This document shows, piece after piece, positions 52,293-60,980 of a stretch of 64,000 bases of DNA. The DNA comes from Kribbella jiaozuonensis. GTDB lineage: Bacteria > Actinomycetota > Actinomycetes > Propionibacteriales > Kribbellaceae. Made by a program: the position numbers and the translations under genes. Every line of letters begins with the position of its first letter. The first letter of the stretch is position 1. Below the pieces are notes generated by a model, which did not search any database, was not told the origin of the DNA, and worked only from the letters and a program-made list of their open reading frames with translations. The stretch spans positions 986,489 to 1,050,488 of the forward strand of contig NZ_SZPZ01000003.1 of assembly GCF_005233875.1 (NCBI RefSeq), read 5' to 3'.

Positions 52293-52746
52293 GCAGGACG
52301 AGGTGGTGGAACGGGCGGATCAAGTTGTAGTAGAACCGACCCGCCGGCCGCAGGAACTGCACGAGGGTGACCACCTTGAACGTGGCCGGGCGCTCGTTGT
52401 CGGTGAAGAACGCGAGATACCCGATCAGGTGGTTGTCCGAGATCCTCAGCAGCAGATAGTGGTCCTCTTCGCCGCGCACGACCGTGAAGAACGCGTCCTT
52501 CTCGCCCGGCGTGAAGCTGACGGTCTCCGGCCGAATTCGCCGCGAGTCGGGCACGGTTGCCGTCTCGAGGCGCAGTACCGTCGCGACCGCGATCCGGATG
52601 GCGAACAATCCCTTGACCCACAACGGGCTGTGGCTCAGCGCGCCCGCGATGAACTCCCGCAGCGTCACGTCGCCCCGCGCGGTCTTCACGTCGATCTCGT
52701 CCATGACCGGGATCAGGTCGTCGAGCTCGTGCAGTGTGGTCGGCAT
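52249..52746 (-). CDS. DUF2867-family protein
   Basis: The 165-residue soluble protein with TVSFTPGEKDAFFTVVRGEEDHYLLLRISDNHLIGYLAFF and FLRPAGRFYYNLIRPFHHLVL matches the DUF2867 family, which resembles START-like small-molecule-binding folds. It lies 12 nt downstream of the TetR gene and is thus controlled by the operator at 53296-53320. Function is unknown. Confidence 0.78.
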   Translation of the reverse strand: MPTTLHELDDLIPVMDEIDVKTARGDVTLREFIAGALSHSPLWVKGLFAIRIAVATVLRLETATVPDSRRIRPETVSFTPGEKDAFFTVVRGEEDHYLLLRISDNHLIGYLAFFTDNERPATFKVVTLVQFLRPAGRFYYNLIRPFHHLVLLSMCRAGETSRDKQ

Positions 52747-52758
52747 CGTTCGCTCCCT

Positions 52759-53289
52759 CTAATCGATCAGGCGGAGAGTGAGGTCGTAGATCTCGCGCAG
52801 ATTCGCCCGCTCGATCGGCGGCAAGACCTGCTCGGCCCCGATCAGAATCAGATACAGCAACTGCGCGAACCGATCTGCGTCAACGTCGGCCCCCAGCCCA
52901 CGACACAGCTCCTTCAGGTACGCCGTCCGCGCCTCGTCCACCCGCTCCTGCGCCGCCCGCACGTCGGGATCCTGCAAAGCCCACGCCCGCACAGCAATCT
53001 CCAACGCCGCACTGTCCGGATCCGCCAGCACCAACCGCAACAAATGCTCCAACTTCGCCCGCGGCTTGGCGTTCTCCTGCTGGATGGCGTCGATCAACCG
53101 GGTGGTGTACTGCGCCTCGAAGTACTCCATGAGCGCCGTCTTGAACCCGGCGGCACTCCCGAAGTGGTGGTAATACGACCCCTTGGTCACCCCGAGCTGA
53201 TCCGTCAACCGCTCGATGGTGATCGCCGGCGCCCCCTCGGTCGCCAACAAATCGAGCCCAGCATCCAACCACTCAGTCCGCGTCACCAC
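52759..53289 (-). CDS. TetR-family regulator of the DUF2867 operon
   Basis: The 176-residue protein has a TetR HTH (LDAGLDLLATEGAPAITIERLTDQLGVTKGSYYHHFGSAAGFKTAL) and a helical ligand domain. It starts with GTG, and a palindromic operator lies 7 nt upstream. Because the DUF2867 gene follows in the same operon, it is likely both autoregulator and local repressor. Confidence 0.88.
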   Translation of the reverse strand: MVTRTEWLDAGLDLLATEGAPAITIERLTDQLGVTKGSYYHHFGSAAGFKTALMEYFEAQYTTRLIDAIQQENAKPRAKLEHLLRLVLADPDSAALEIAVRAWALQDPDVRAAQERVDEARTAYLKELCRGLGADVDADRFAQLLYLILIGAEQVLPPIERANLREIYDLTLRLID

Positions 53290-53295
53290 ACGCAG

Positions 53296-53320
53296 ACCAT
53301 ACCATACGGTTTGGTATGGT
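53296..53320 (-). promoter_or_regulatory. TetR operator
   Basis: Arms ACCATACC (53296-53303) and GGTATGGT (53313-53320) are perfect inverted repeats with a 9-nt spacer; an overlapping ACCATAC/GTATGGT pair (53301-53320) gives a tighter site. It falls just before the TetR start and after the upstream transporter stop, so it probably overlaps the TetR promoter. Confidence 0.7.
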
Positions 53321-53323
53321 CGG

Positions 53324-54538
53324 TCAGGCGTCGGCGACGGTGAGGGCTTCGGCTTCGGTCTCGGAGTGGTTGGTGGGGACTCGTAGGTGGGAGAGGGGCT
53401 TCCAGCCGGAGGCCAGGACGCCGACGGCGAGGAGGACGGCGATTGCGCCTACGTAGAAGGGGAGTTGGATGTTGAATTCCTCGCCGAGCTTGCCGGCCAG
53501 CCATGGTGCGACGGCGCCGCCGGAGAAGCGGACGAAGGAGTAGGCCGCGGAGGCCGTGCCGCGCTCGACCGGAGCCGCTGACATGACGGCCTCGGTGATC
53601 AGGGTGTTGTTGATGCCGAGGAACAGCCCGGCCACGACCACGCCGATCGCCAGGACCGCCTTGTGGTGGGCGAACAGGCCCATCACTGCAAGGTCCGCGC
53701 TGAACAGCAGCAGCACGGTCATCGCGACCGGCAGCGTGCCGAACCGGCGCTGCAGTCGCGGCGCCACGAACACCGAGGTGAACGCGAGACATAGACCCCA
53801 GCCGAAGAAGATCAGGCCGATCTGCCGCGCCGACATCGCCAGCGGGAACGGGGTGAACGCGAGCAGCGTGAAGAAGCCGAAGTTGTACAGCAGTGCGGTG
53901 ATCGCCACAGTCGCCAGCGACCGGTGCCGTAATGCCTTCAGCGGCTCGAGGATCGACGTACGGCGGGCTTCCGGCGGCGAGGCGGGTAGCAGGAATGCGG
54001 TCGCGGCGAGCGCGATCGTCATCAGTACGGCGACGCCGAAGAACGGGCCGCGCCAGGAGATCGTGCCGAGCTCACCGCCGACGAGCGGGCCGGCCGCGAT
54101 GCCGACCCCGAGGGCGGCCTCGTACAGGATGATCGCCTCGGCGACCGAACCGGCGGCCGAGTTCACGATCGTGGCGAGGGCGGTCGCGATGAAGAGCGCG
54201 TTACCGAGGCCCCAGCCGGCCCGGAAGGCGACGATCATGCCGATGCTGTTGGACGCGCCGGCCAGCGCGCTGAAGACGACGATGATGGCCAGGCCGATCA
54301 GCAGGGTGCGCTTGGCGCCGATCCGGCTCGAGACCGCGCCGGTGATCAGCATCGCGACACCGATGACCGCCATGTAACTGGTGAACAGCAGCGAGACCTG
54401 GGACGGGCTCGCGTGCAACTGCTCGGCGATCGGCTTGAGGATCGGGTCCACCAGGCCGATGCCCATGAATGCGATCACGCAGGCGAACGCGACCGCCCAG
54501 ACGGACTTGGGCTGCTTCAGGAACGATGAGTTGCTCAC
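53324..54538 (-). CDS. major facilitator superfamily exporter
   Basis: The 404-residue protein has twelve hydrophobic segments and the MFS loop VSSRIGAKRTLLIG between helices 2 and 3. ALGVGIAAGPLVGGELGTISW resembles motif C of drug:proton antiporters. The GTG start at 54538 overlaps the MarR stop, so the pair is co-translated. The MarR-MFS order is typical of inducible drug or solute efflux systems; the substrate is unknown. Confidence 0.88.
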   Translation of the reverse strand: MSNSSFLKQPKSVWAVAFACVIAFMGIGLVDPILKPIAEQLHASPSQVSLLFTSYMAVIGVAMLITGAVSSRIGAKRTLLIGLAIIVVFSALAGASNSIGMIVAFRAGWGLGNALFIATALATIVNSAAGSVAEAIILYEAALGVGIAAGPLVGGELGTISWRGPFFGVAVLMTIALAATAFLLPASPPEARRTSILEPLKALRHRSLATVAITALLYNFGFFTLLAFTPFPLAMSARQIGLIFFGWGLCLAFTSVFVAPRLQRRFGTLPVAMTVLLLFSADLAVMGLFAHHKAVLAIGVVVAGLFLGINNTLITEAVMSAAPVERGTASAAYSFVRFSGGAVAPWLAGKLGEEFNIQLPFYVGAIAVLLAVGVLASGWKPLSHLRVPTNHSETEAEALTVADA

Positions 54539-54981
54539 CGGGGCGTGTCCTCCAGAGGTTCGAGGGTGAGGAGTTTGTGGATGACGGCGACCGCGGCCTG
54601 CAGTGTGGTGAGGTCCGTCGCGGAGAGTTGGTGAAGCCGGGAGGCCAGGGCGACCCCGGCCTGCCGCCGGGCGCTGTTCAGTTCGGCGAGGCCGGCATCG
54701 GTGAGGCTGATCAGGCTGGCGCGGGAGTCGGCCGGGTCGGCCGCGCGGCGGACCGAGCCCTGCTCCTCCAGGCGTTGGACGAGATTGGACATCGTCGGCT
54801 GGGAGCACCGGTCGGCCTTGGCCAGCTCACTGATCCGGGCCTGGCCCAGCTCGTCCAGCCGGCCGAGCACGCGCATCGCGGCATGCGGCAGCGTGTTCAC
54901 GTCCCGGGTCGCCATCCGGGTCAGTCGCGACGACGCGACGACGACATCCTCGCCGAGCCGAGTCAGATCCGTAGCAATCAC
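54535..54981 (-). CDS. MarR-family regulator controlling the MFS exporter
   Basis: The 148-residue protein has a winged helix with ARISELAKADRCSQPTMSNLVQRLEEQGSVRRAADPADSRASLISLTDAG, the classic MarR wing. It starts with GTG; a 10-bp perfect palindrome lies 9-33 nt upstream. It is coupled by GTGA to the exporter gene. Confidence 0.92.
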   Translation of the reverse strand: MIATDLTRLGEDVVVASSRLTRMATRDVNTLPHAAMRVLGRLDELGQARISELAKADRCSQPTMSNLVQRLEEQGSVRRAADPADSRASLISLTDAGLAELNSARRQAGVALASRLHQLSATDLTTLQAAVAVIHKLLTLEPLEDTPR

Positions 54982-54989
54982 ACTGACAA

Positions 54990-55014
54990 ATATACATAGG
55001 AATGCTATGTATAT
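54990..55014 (-). promoter_or_regulatory. MarR operator/promoter
   Basis: ATATACATAG (54990-54999) and CTATGTATAT (55005-55014) are perfect 10-bp arms with a 5-nt spacer. The arms contain TATACAT/ATGTATA and stand out as AT-rich in this GC-rich DNA, so the -10 element is probably buried in the operator. Confidence 0.78.
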
Positions 55015-55050
55015 CCACAGGAGTGAACGAGATCACCCCGCAGCCCGAAC

Positions 55051-56355
55051 TCAGGCGACGGCGGGCGCCGCGGCGCGGGCGAAGAGGCGGTCGAACACCG
55101 CGACCCGGTCGAACTGCAACGCGTACGCCCGTGCGCGCCGCTCGGCCGCCGCCCGCTGCTCGTGGGTCCAGTCGCACACGACCTCGTCGAGCACGGTCCG
55201 CAGCGTGGCCGGGTCGTGCTGCGGCACCAGCAGAGCCGTATCGCCGACGGCCTCGGGTACGCCGCCCGTCGCGCAGGTGATGATCGGCCCGCCGCCGGCG
55301 AGGGCCTTCTCGACCAGCGCGATCCCGAACGTCTCCACGAACTCCGGCTGCTCGCGGGTCGGCAGCACGAACGCCGCGCTCCCCGCCATCAGCGCCGGCT
55401 TCTCCGCGTCGTCCACGTCGGTCAGCACCCGCACCCGCTCGCCCAAGCCCAAGGCCGCCACCCGCGCCACTACCGCAGCTTCGTGCGGACCGCGCCCGGC
55501 CAGGACCAGCGGCATCCGCTCGGCCGACCGTGAGCCGGCGTACGCGTCGATCAGGTCGTCGATGCCCTTCGCCGACGCGATCCGGGACAGGAACAGCACG
55601 TACCCGTCCCTCGAAAGGCCCCGTCGGGTAAGGGTTTCGGCGATCCTGTCGTCGGTGAGCGACAGGTAGGTCCAGGAGTCGACGGCCGGGTAGGAGATGG
55701 CGATCCGCTCACGGCACCGCTGCGCGAACGTCGTACCGTGCATGTCGTCGAGGGTCGCGGCCGAGGCCACGATCAGGTCCTTGGTGTACTCCGACACCGC
55801 CACGCAGTGGTCGGCCGCGAGGTAGACCGACAGGATGTGCGCGGCCGCCCCGAACCTGCCGCTGGACACGCAGTCGCGCACCACGTTGGTGATGTCGGAG
55901 CCGACCGCCTCAGCCACTGTGACGACCTGTGCGGGCCCGACCAGGCGCGCCACCTGGACGGCCTCTTGTACGGCGATCGTGTGTGGGCTCAGGTACAGCG
56001 ACATCGCCACCGTCGGCACTCCGTCGCTGAACAGCTCGATCAGCCGCCCGATCAGCCCGGACAGATAGCGCCCGTCCGGCACCCGGTAGTCGCCAACCGG
56101 CGAAGGCCGCTCGACCGTGATGCCCGGGCTGTACGGCAGCACGCGGTCGAGTGGTTTCAGCGGCAGCCCGGCCGCCTCCAGCGCATCCAGCGGCCAGGTG
56201 ACGATCCGTACGTCGTCGAACCCGCGGGTGAGCGCCACCTCCGCGAGGCACCGCGCCTCACCGGAGTGCCCGCAGATCACCGGGTCGGCGCGGACCACGA
56301 TGACCAGCCGCCGGTTGGGTGTGGACGGAACGAGTGTGTTGTCAGCGATGTTCAT
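55051..56355 (-). CDS. GT4-type glycosyltransferase
   Basis: The 434-residue protein has a GT-B fold: an N-terminal domain starting RRLVIVVRADPVICGHSGEA, then YVLFLSRIASAKGIDDLIDAYAG and FVETFGIALVEKALAGGGPIITCATGGVPE, the EX7E-type nucleotide-sugar site of GT4. It lacks a signal peptide. The ATG at 56355 has GGAGG upstream and overlaps the GH92 stop by 14 nt, so the two are translated together. The acceptor is unknown. Confidence 0.85.
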   Translation of the reverse strand: MNIADNTLVPSTPNRRLVIVVRADPVICGHSGEARCLAEVALTRGFDDVRIVTWPLDALEAAGLPLKPLDRVLPYSPGITVERPSPVGDYRVPDGRYLSGLIGRLIELFSDGVPTVAMSLYLSPHTIAVQEAVQVARLVGPAQVVTVAEAVGSDITNVVRDCVSSGRFGAAAHILSVYLAADHCVAVSEYTKDLIVASAATLDDMHGTTFAQRCRERIAISYPAVDSWTYLSLTDDRIAETLTRRGLSRDGYVLFLSRIASAKGIDDLIDAYAGSRSAERMPLVLAGRGPHEAAVVARVAALGLGERVRVLTDVDDAEKPALMAGSAAFVLPTREQPEFVETFGIALVEKALAGGGPIITCATGGVPEAVGDTALLVPQHDPATLRTVLDEVVCDWTHEQRAAAERRARAYALQFDRVAVFDRLFARAAAPAVA

Positions 56356-58570
56356 GCCCACCTCCAGTGGTGTGCAGCGGGTCGGATGTTGATGGTGGCC
56401 GGATCCGGGAGCCCCAGCGGGACGGCTGCGGGCCGAGCTCGATGTGCAGGTTGCGGATGTGCCGTAGTTCCCGGCCGGAGATCCAGGGGCGTTCGAGGGT
56501 CTTGCCGTCCACCGCGACGGACTGGACGTAGGAGACCGGTCCGCCCGCCTCGACCGGTTCGAATCCTGTGGTGGTGATCGACAGTTCGCCGTCCGGCAGC
56601 CGGCTGGTGGACTCCGCCACGGCCGGCGCGCTCAGCAGGAACAGGTTCTGCCCGGCCACCGGGAACAGCCCGAGCGTCGCCCACACGTACCAGGCGGACA
56701 GCCCGCCGGAGTCGTCGTTCCCTGGCAGCCCGCCCCGGCCGGTGCCGAACTGGTTGGCGACCGCGGCATGCACCACCTCGGCGGTCCGGTCCGGCCGTCC
56801 GGCGTAGTGGTAGGACCACGGCGCCTCGTAGTCAGGCTCGTTGTTCAATCCCTCGAACCGGCTCAGGCCGTACCCGACGTTCATCTCGGCCACGCTCGGC
56901 GCCACCCCCGGCTGGGTGACCGGACCGGCGTTGTACCCGAAGAAGCGGTCGAGCAGCCCCACGAATGCCGCATCGCCGCCGGCGAGCGCGATCCGGGCGC
57001 GCATGTCGTGCAGCAGACGGAAGGAGTAGTTCCACCGGCCGCCCTCGTAGAACGTTGAGTCGCGCAGCAGGCCGGTGTCCGGGTCGTACGCCGCCTGCCA
57101 GCCCTGGGCGAGGTCGCCCATCTGCTGCGCCAGCGTCCGGTCGCGTACCTTGCGGGCGATCGCCGCGGTGCAGTGGTAGGCGTACGCCAGATCGAGCGTG
57201 TGGCTGATCGGATGCGCCACACCGTGCACCAGGTAGTCCTCGCCGTACGTCCGGCGCAGGTCCATCTCCAGGTGCACCATGGCCCAGTCCCAGTCGATAC
57301 CGGGAAGATCCAGCTGGCACAGGTCGGCGAAGAAGGTGTGGGCGAGGGCGCTGCCCTGCCGGGAGAACCGGTCGGCACCCTTGGCCATCCGGTAGCCGAT
57401 CGGCAGATTGCCCTCCTGCTCGCAGATCGACAGCAGCGCCCCGGCCAGCTCTACGGAACGCTGTGGGAACAAGGTGTTCATCAGCGGCAGTTGGGTGCGG
57501 TAGATGTCCCACATCGTGCAGATGTCGAACGCGTAGGGACCCTCGGTCGTCCACGACGGGCTCTCGTCCGGGGCGAAGCACGGCTTGACCAGCGAGTGGT
57601 AGAGCGCCGTACCGAAAACCGTTGCCTGCTCGTCGGACTCGGCCTTGATCGTCACCTTGCCGAGGTGGTCGCGCCAGGTGGCTGCCGTCTCGTCCCGCCG
57701 CCCGTCGAACGTGACCTGGGTACGGCCGACGTCCGCGTGCAGGTTCTCGCGGGCCTTCTCGCACCCGCGCAGCGAGAAACCCAGCCGCACCTCGACGGTC
57801 TGCTCGGCCCGCGAGGGACCCATGAACATCAGCCCGAACGGCCGCAGTGTGGTCGGCCGGATGTAGTCGAAGTCGAGGCGGGTACCGCCGGGCATCAGGC
57901 GCCGGTCGTACCACAGCAGCTGCCGCCAGCCGGGGGCGTCGACCTCCAGGTGTACGGCGAGCGGCACCCCCTCGACATGGATCTCGCCCTGGGCCACGCC
58001 CGGCTCCAGCATCGCCAGGTGGGCCTTCAGCGGCACGGTCCGGCTGTGCGGGATGGCCAGGCCGCCGGTCGAGGCGTCGATGACGATCCGGGCGGCGTCA
58101 TCCGCCGGGAACGTGTACTGGTGGACGGCCGACTTTGGGCCGACCGTGACCTCGCAGTGCACCCCCGAGCTCAGCGTCGCCGCGTAGTAGCCGGGCTCGG
58201 CCACCTCCTCGAGCAGGTCCCAGGTGGTGCCCAGGTCGTCGAGCGGTCCGAGCATCGGCGTGACCCGGAAGTAGTTGTAGTACTTGCGGATGGCGCCGGT
58301 GCCGGATTGCTGGAAGTGCGTGAAGCCGGAGGCGACCGGGCGGTCGTACAACAGGTCGGGCACGCCCTCGGTGTTGAAGTCGTACTGCCCGTATCCGGTC
58401 GGGTAGGCGCCGGAGTACGGGCAGGCCGACACCATCCCGAACGGGTGCATGGCACCCGGGTGGGTGTTGCCGACCTGGGGTTTTGGCCACCACCAGGTCG
58501 CCGCCAGACCCTGAGGCGTTGGCAGATCGGTGGCGCCGGACCCGATGAACGGGTCGACGTGCTCGTACAT
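56342..58570 (-). CDS. GH92-family alpha-mannosidase
   Basis: The 742-residue protein has the GH92 features: VDPFIGSGA at the start, GNTHPGAMHPFGMVS, an (alpha/alpha)6 domain with the FDICTMWDIYRTQLPLMN region, and the signature GLPGNDDSGGLSAWYVWATLGLFPV. The family consists of calcium-dependent exo-alpha-mannosidases, mostly alpha-1,2. Most bacterial members are secreted, but no signal peptide is seen here, so it may be cytoplasmic. It is followed directly by an overlapping glycosyltransferase gene. Confidence 0.92.
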   Translation of the reverse strand: MYEHVDPFIGSGATDLPTPQGLAATWWWPKPQVGNTHPGAMHPFGMVSACPYSGAYPTGYGQYDFNTEGVPDLLYDRPVASGFTHFQQSGTGAIRKYYNYFRVTPMLGPLDDLGTTWDLLEEVAEPGYYAATLSSGVHCEVTVGPKSAVHQYTFPADDAARIVIDASTGGLAIPHSRTVPLKAHLAMLEPGVAQGEIHVEGVPLAVHLEVDAPGWRQLLWYDRRLMPGGTRLDFDYIRPTTLRPFGLMFMGPSRAEQTVEVRLGFSLRGCEKARENLHADVGRTQVTFDGRRDETAATWRDHLGKVTIKAESDEQATVFGTALYHSLVKPCFAPDESPSWTTEGPYAFDICTMWDIYRTQLPLMNTLFPQRSVELAGALLSICEQEGNLPIGYRMAKGADRFSRQGSALAHTFFADLCQLDLPGIDWDWAMVHLEMDLRRTYGEDYLVHGVAHPISHTLDLAYAYHCTAAIARKVRDRTLAQQMGDLAQGWQAAYDPDTGLLRDSTFYEGGRWNYSFRLLHDMRARIALAGGDAAFVGLLDRFFGYNAGPVTQPGVAPSVAEMNVGYGLSRFEGLNNEPDYEAPWSYHYAGRPDRTAEVVHAAVANQFGTGRGGLPGNDDSGGLSAWYVWATLGLFPVAGQNLFLLSAPAVAESTSRLPDGELSITTTGFEPVEAGGPVSYVQSVAVDGKTLERPWISGRELRHIRNLHIELGPQPSRWGSRIRPPSTSDPLHTTGGGHEHR

Positions 58571-58737
58571 CGGCTCACCGCCTCGCGCGGCTGTCGTGGA
58601 CTCTCAAAGTAGGAAGCGCATGTTTCAGCCGCATGACCGAACGAGACGCGCAGGTTACGACCGCGCCGCCGCGATCCGCGCCCCCGGCCGAGGAAGCTGG
58701 GGGATACTGGTGATTCCGGCCGCTGGAGGGGGAGGAC

Positions 58738-59694
58738 ATGAGCTCGCTCCGGATCGACGCGGAAACCGCGATCATCCTGCGCGAGGCGTTCCACAAGATC
58801 CAGGCGCTGGACCGGACCGATCATCACGGGCTGTACGACTACGTCCGCGGCGTGGCGTGCAAGCTCGCCCGCGTCGACACCTTCTACATCGGCTTCCTGC
58901 AGGGCTCGAACCGGGTGCGCTTCCCGTACGGGTACGACAGCGGCAAGTTCGACGATCCGGCCACGCACACGTACGGTCCGAACGGCCAGACGGCTTGGTT
59001 GATCAAGCATCGCCAGACCTATCGGTTCGCGTACGACAACGGCGACGTGCTGAATGCGGGTGTGCCGTGCGGCGACACGAGCAAGCAGTCGGCCGACGCC
59101 GTCACCGTGCCATTGTTCCGCCAGACGGGCGAGCTGGTCGGCATGGTGTCGATGCAGAGCTACGCGCCGGACAGCTACGACGACAACGCGGTACGGGCGT
59201 TCGAATGGCTGGCCGAGATGGTCGCCCGGGTGCTGGGCCGTGAGGACGAGGACCGTCAAGCACTGCGGCTGCTCCCGGCCGGCGAGGACACCCCGAACGT
59301 GCTCACCTCCGACCACGTCATGGAGTACCTCTCCAACCGGATCGCGTCACTGCGCACGATCGCGGGCGATGCGCTGGACGCCGGAGTGATGGCGGATGCG
59401 GTCAGGGATCGTCTGGCCGAGTTGATCCTGACCGCGGAGCAGACGCAGTCCGAGCTGATCGAGATGATGCTGGACGTCGACGAAGGCCCGGAGCGACGCT
59501 TCACCAGTCTGACCCGCGCGCAGCAGGGCGTCGCACTCCTGCTGGTCGAGGGCTACGACAACGACCAGCTCGCCACCGAGCTCGGCATCAGCCTGAATAC
59601 GGTGAAGTCCCACCTCAGCACGATCCTGCGCAAATACGAGCTGGACAGCCGGGCGCAGGTCGCCGACGACGTACGGCGGTATCTCGCTCGGTGA
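58738..59694 (+). CDS. GAF-domain LuxR-type regulator
   Basis: The 318-residue protein has an N-terminal GAF domain (about 20-170, with VDTFYIGFLQGSNRVRFPYGYDSG and PLFRQTGELVGMVSMQSY), a helical linker, and a C-terminal LuxR HTH (FTSLTRAQQGVALLLVEGYDNDQLATELGISLNTVKSHLSTILRKYELD). No receiver domain is present, so a small ligand or redox cue bound by GAF probably controls it. It is divergent from the GH92 gene, 167 bp away, a plausible target. Confidence 0.88.
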   Translation: MSSLRIDAETAIILREAFHKIQALDRTDHHGLYDYVRGVACKLARVDTFYIGFLQGSNRVRFPYGYDSGKFDDPATHTYGPNGQTAWLIKHRQTYRFAYDNGDVLNAGVPCGDTSKQSADAVTVPLFRQTGELVGMVSMQSYAPDSYDDNAVRAFEWLAEMVARVLGREDEDRQALRLLPAGEDTPNVLTSDHVMEYLSNRIASLRTIAGDALDAGVMADAVRDRLAELILTAEQTQSELIEMMLDVDEGPERRFTSLTRAQQGVALLLVEGYDNDQLATELGISLNTVKSHLSTILRKYELDSRAQVADDVRRYLAR

Positions 59695-59700
59695 GCCTTG

Positions 59701-60939
59701 TCAGAGCTGCTCGGCGATGGCTTCGGCGGCGTCGGCCGGGCCGTTGGCGGCGGCGTACAGCTTCTGGATTCGTTCGGCGGCTTCGTGATGGGTCTCGGTG
59801 TCGAGCATCTGGGTGGCGAGCTCGGTGAGGGTGCTCGCGCGGCGGGCGGCGCCGAGGCGTTCGACCAGGACGATGTTGAGGTCCTGCTCGATGTGCAAGG
59901 GGATGCCGAGGAGCGGCGTACCGCTGGCCATGGCCGTCTGGACGCTGCCCTGGCCGCCGGTGGTGACGGCGAGGTCGACCTGTGGCATGACTAGGTGGCT
60001 GGGGAGGACGCCGTCGATGAGGATGCGGTCGGTGGCCAGGTCGCCGAGGTCGTGGATGGTGCCGGCGACGAGGATTCGTACGTCGAGGCGGCTCAGCTCG
60101 GCGATCGCCGTACGGACCTGCGCGGGCGGCGTCGACGTCATGGCGAGGTAGATGGTCGGGCCGGGGCGATCGAGGAACGACTGCACCCTGGCCGGCATCG
60201 GCAGGTTGAGTTGGGCGAACAGTGGCCCGACCGCGCGGAGTCGTGCGCCGGCTCGATAGCCCTTGCCGGGAGTCCATGCAGCCAGGTCGGCGGCCGAGAT
60301 CCCCAGCACTTCCGGAACCTCGGGCACCAACGAGAGATCGCCGAGCAGGAGCGCTGCCAGGCTTGGGATCTGCTCGACGCCGAGCTCGGACGCGACGCGG
60401 TTGAAGCCACCGCAGTACGCCGTGATCCGGTTGGGCGACCTGTTGATCAGGAACCGGGCCAGCCAGTCCGGTGCGTGCTTCAACCGCGGATCGACCGGGT
60501 GGGTCGGCGCCGGGAGCAGGCGACGCTCGAAGACCGGCGGCACGAAGCTCCCGGCGTGTTCGGTGATCACGCGTACGCCGGTCAGCCGCGACGACAGCAA
60601 CGTGGTCAGCGTGAATCCCGTGACGGCGACCGTGATCCCGTGAGCGCGGAAGTACTCCGCCTCGGCCGCGATGTACGTCCGGATCTCGGCGTCGTCGTAC
60701 ATGCTCTGCCGGGGATCGCCGAGGCCGACGGCCGAACCGACGAAGGCGGCGGCGCGGGTGGCGGACAGTCCGGGACCGATGACGTCGTACTCGATCCCGG
60801 CTTCGGTCAGCAGGCGCTCGTGCGGACCGCCGTGGGTGGCGACCCGGACCTCGATGCCGAGTGCGGTGAGGGCCCGGTGGAGCTCGAGCATCCGGGAGGT
60901 CTCGGACAGGTAGGCGCAGTGCGGCAGTAAGCAGATCAC
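59701..60939 (-). CDS. MGT/GT1-type glycosyltransferase
   Basis: The 412-residue GT-B protein begins with ICLLPHCAYLSETSRMLELHRALTALGIEVRVATHGG and ends with the GT1 nucleotide-sugar region GVLPSHLVMPQVDLAVTTGGQGSVQTAMASGTPLLGIPLHIEQDLN. In the usual HxGGxGT motif the His is replaced (TTGGQGS). It resembles macrolide- and natural-product glycosyltransferases. It starts with GTG with AAGGGGG upstream and is divergent from a MarR gene across a shared operator. Self-resistance or detoxification is a possible role. Confidence 0.84.
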   Translation of the reverse strand: MICLLPHCAYLSETSRMLELHRALTALGIEVRVATHGGPHERLLTEAGIEYDVIGPGLSATRAAAFVGSAVGLGDPRQSMYDDAEIRTYIAAEAEYFRAHGITVAVTGFTLTTLLSSRLTGVRVITEHAGSFVPPVFERRLLPAPTHPVDPRLKHAPDWLARFLINRSPNRITAYCGGFNRVASELGVEQIPSLAALLLGDLSLVPEVPEVLGISAADLAAWTPGKGYRAGARLRAVGPLFAQLNLPMPARVQSFLDRPGPTIYLAMTSTPPAQVRTAIAELSRLDVRILVAGTIHDLGDLATDRILIDGVLPSHLVMPQVDLAVTTGGQGSVQTAMASGTPLLGIPLHIEQDLNIVLVERLGAARRASTLTELATQMLDTETHHEAAERIQKLYAAANGPADAAEAIAEQL

Positions 60940-60941
60940 GG

Positions 60942-60980
60942 TTGCCCCCTTCGATGTTGGTAGGTAATATATTGCCTATG
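60942..60980 (+). promoter_or_regulatory. divergent promoter with MarR operator; probably leaderless MarR message
   Basis: TTGCCC (60942-60947), a 17-nt spacer and TAATAT (60965-60970) form a clear sigma-70-like promoter only 7 nt before the ATG at 60978. Overlapping it is TAGG-t-AATATATT-g-CCTA (60961-60978), an almost perfect 18-bp palindrome. On the other strand the same AT-rich core lies about 22 nt from the glycosyltransferase start. One bound MarR dimer could shut both promoters. Confidence 0.72.
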
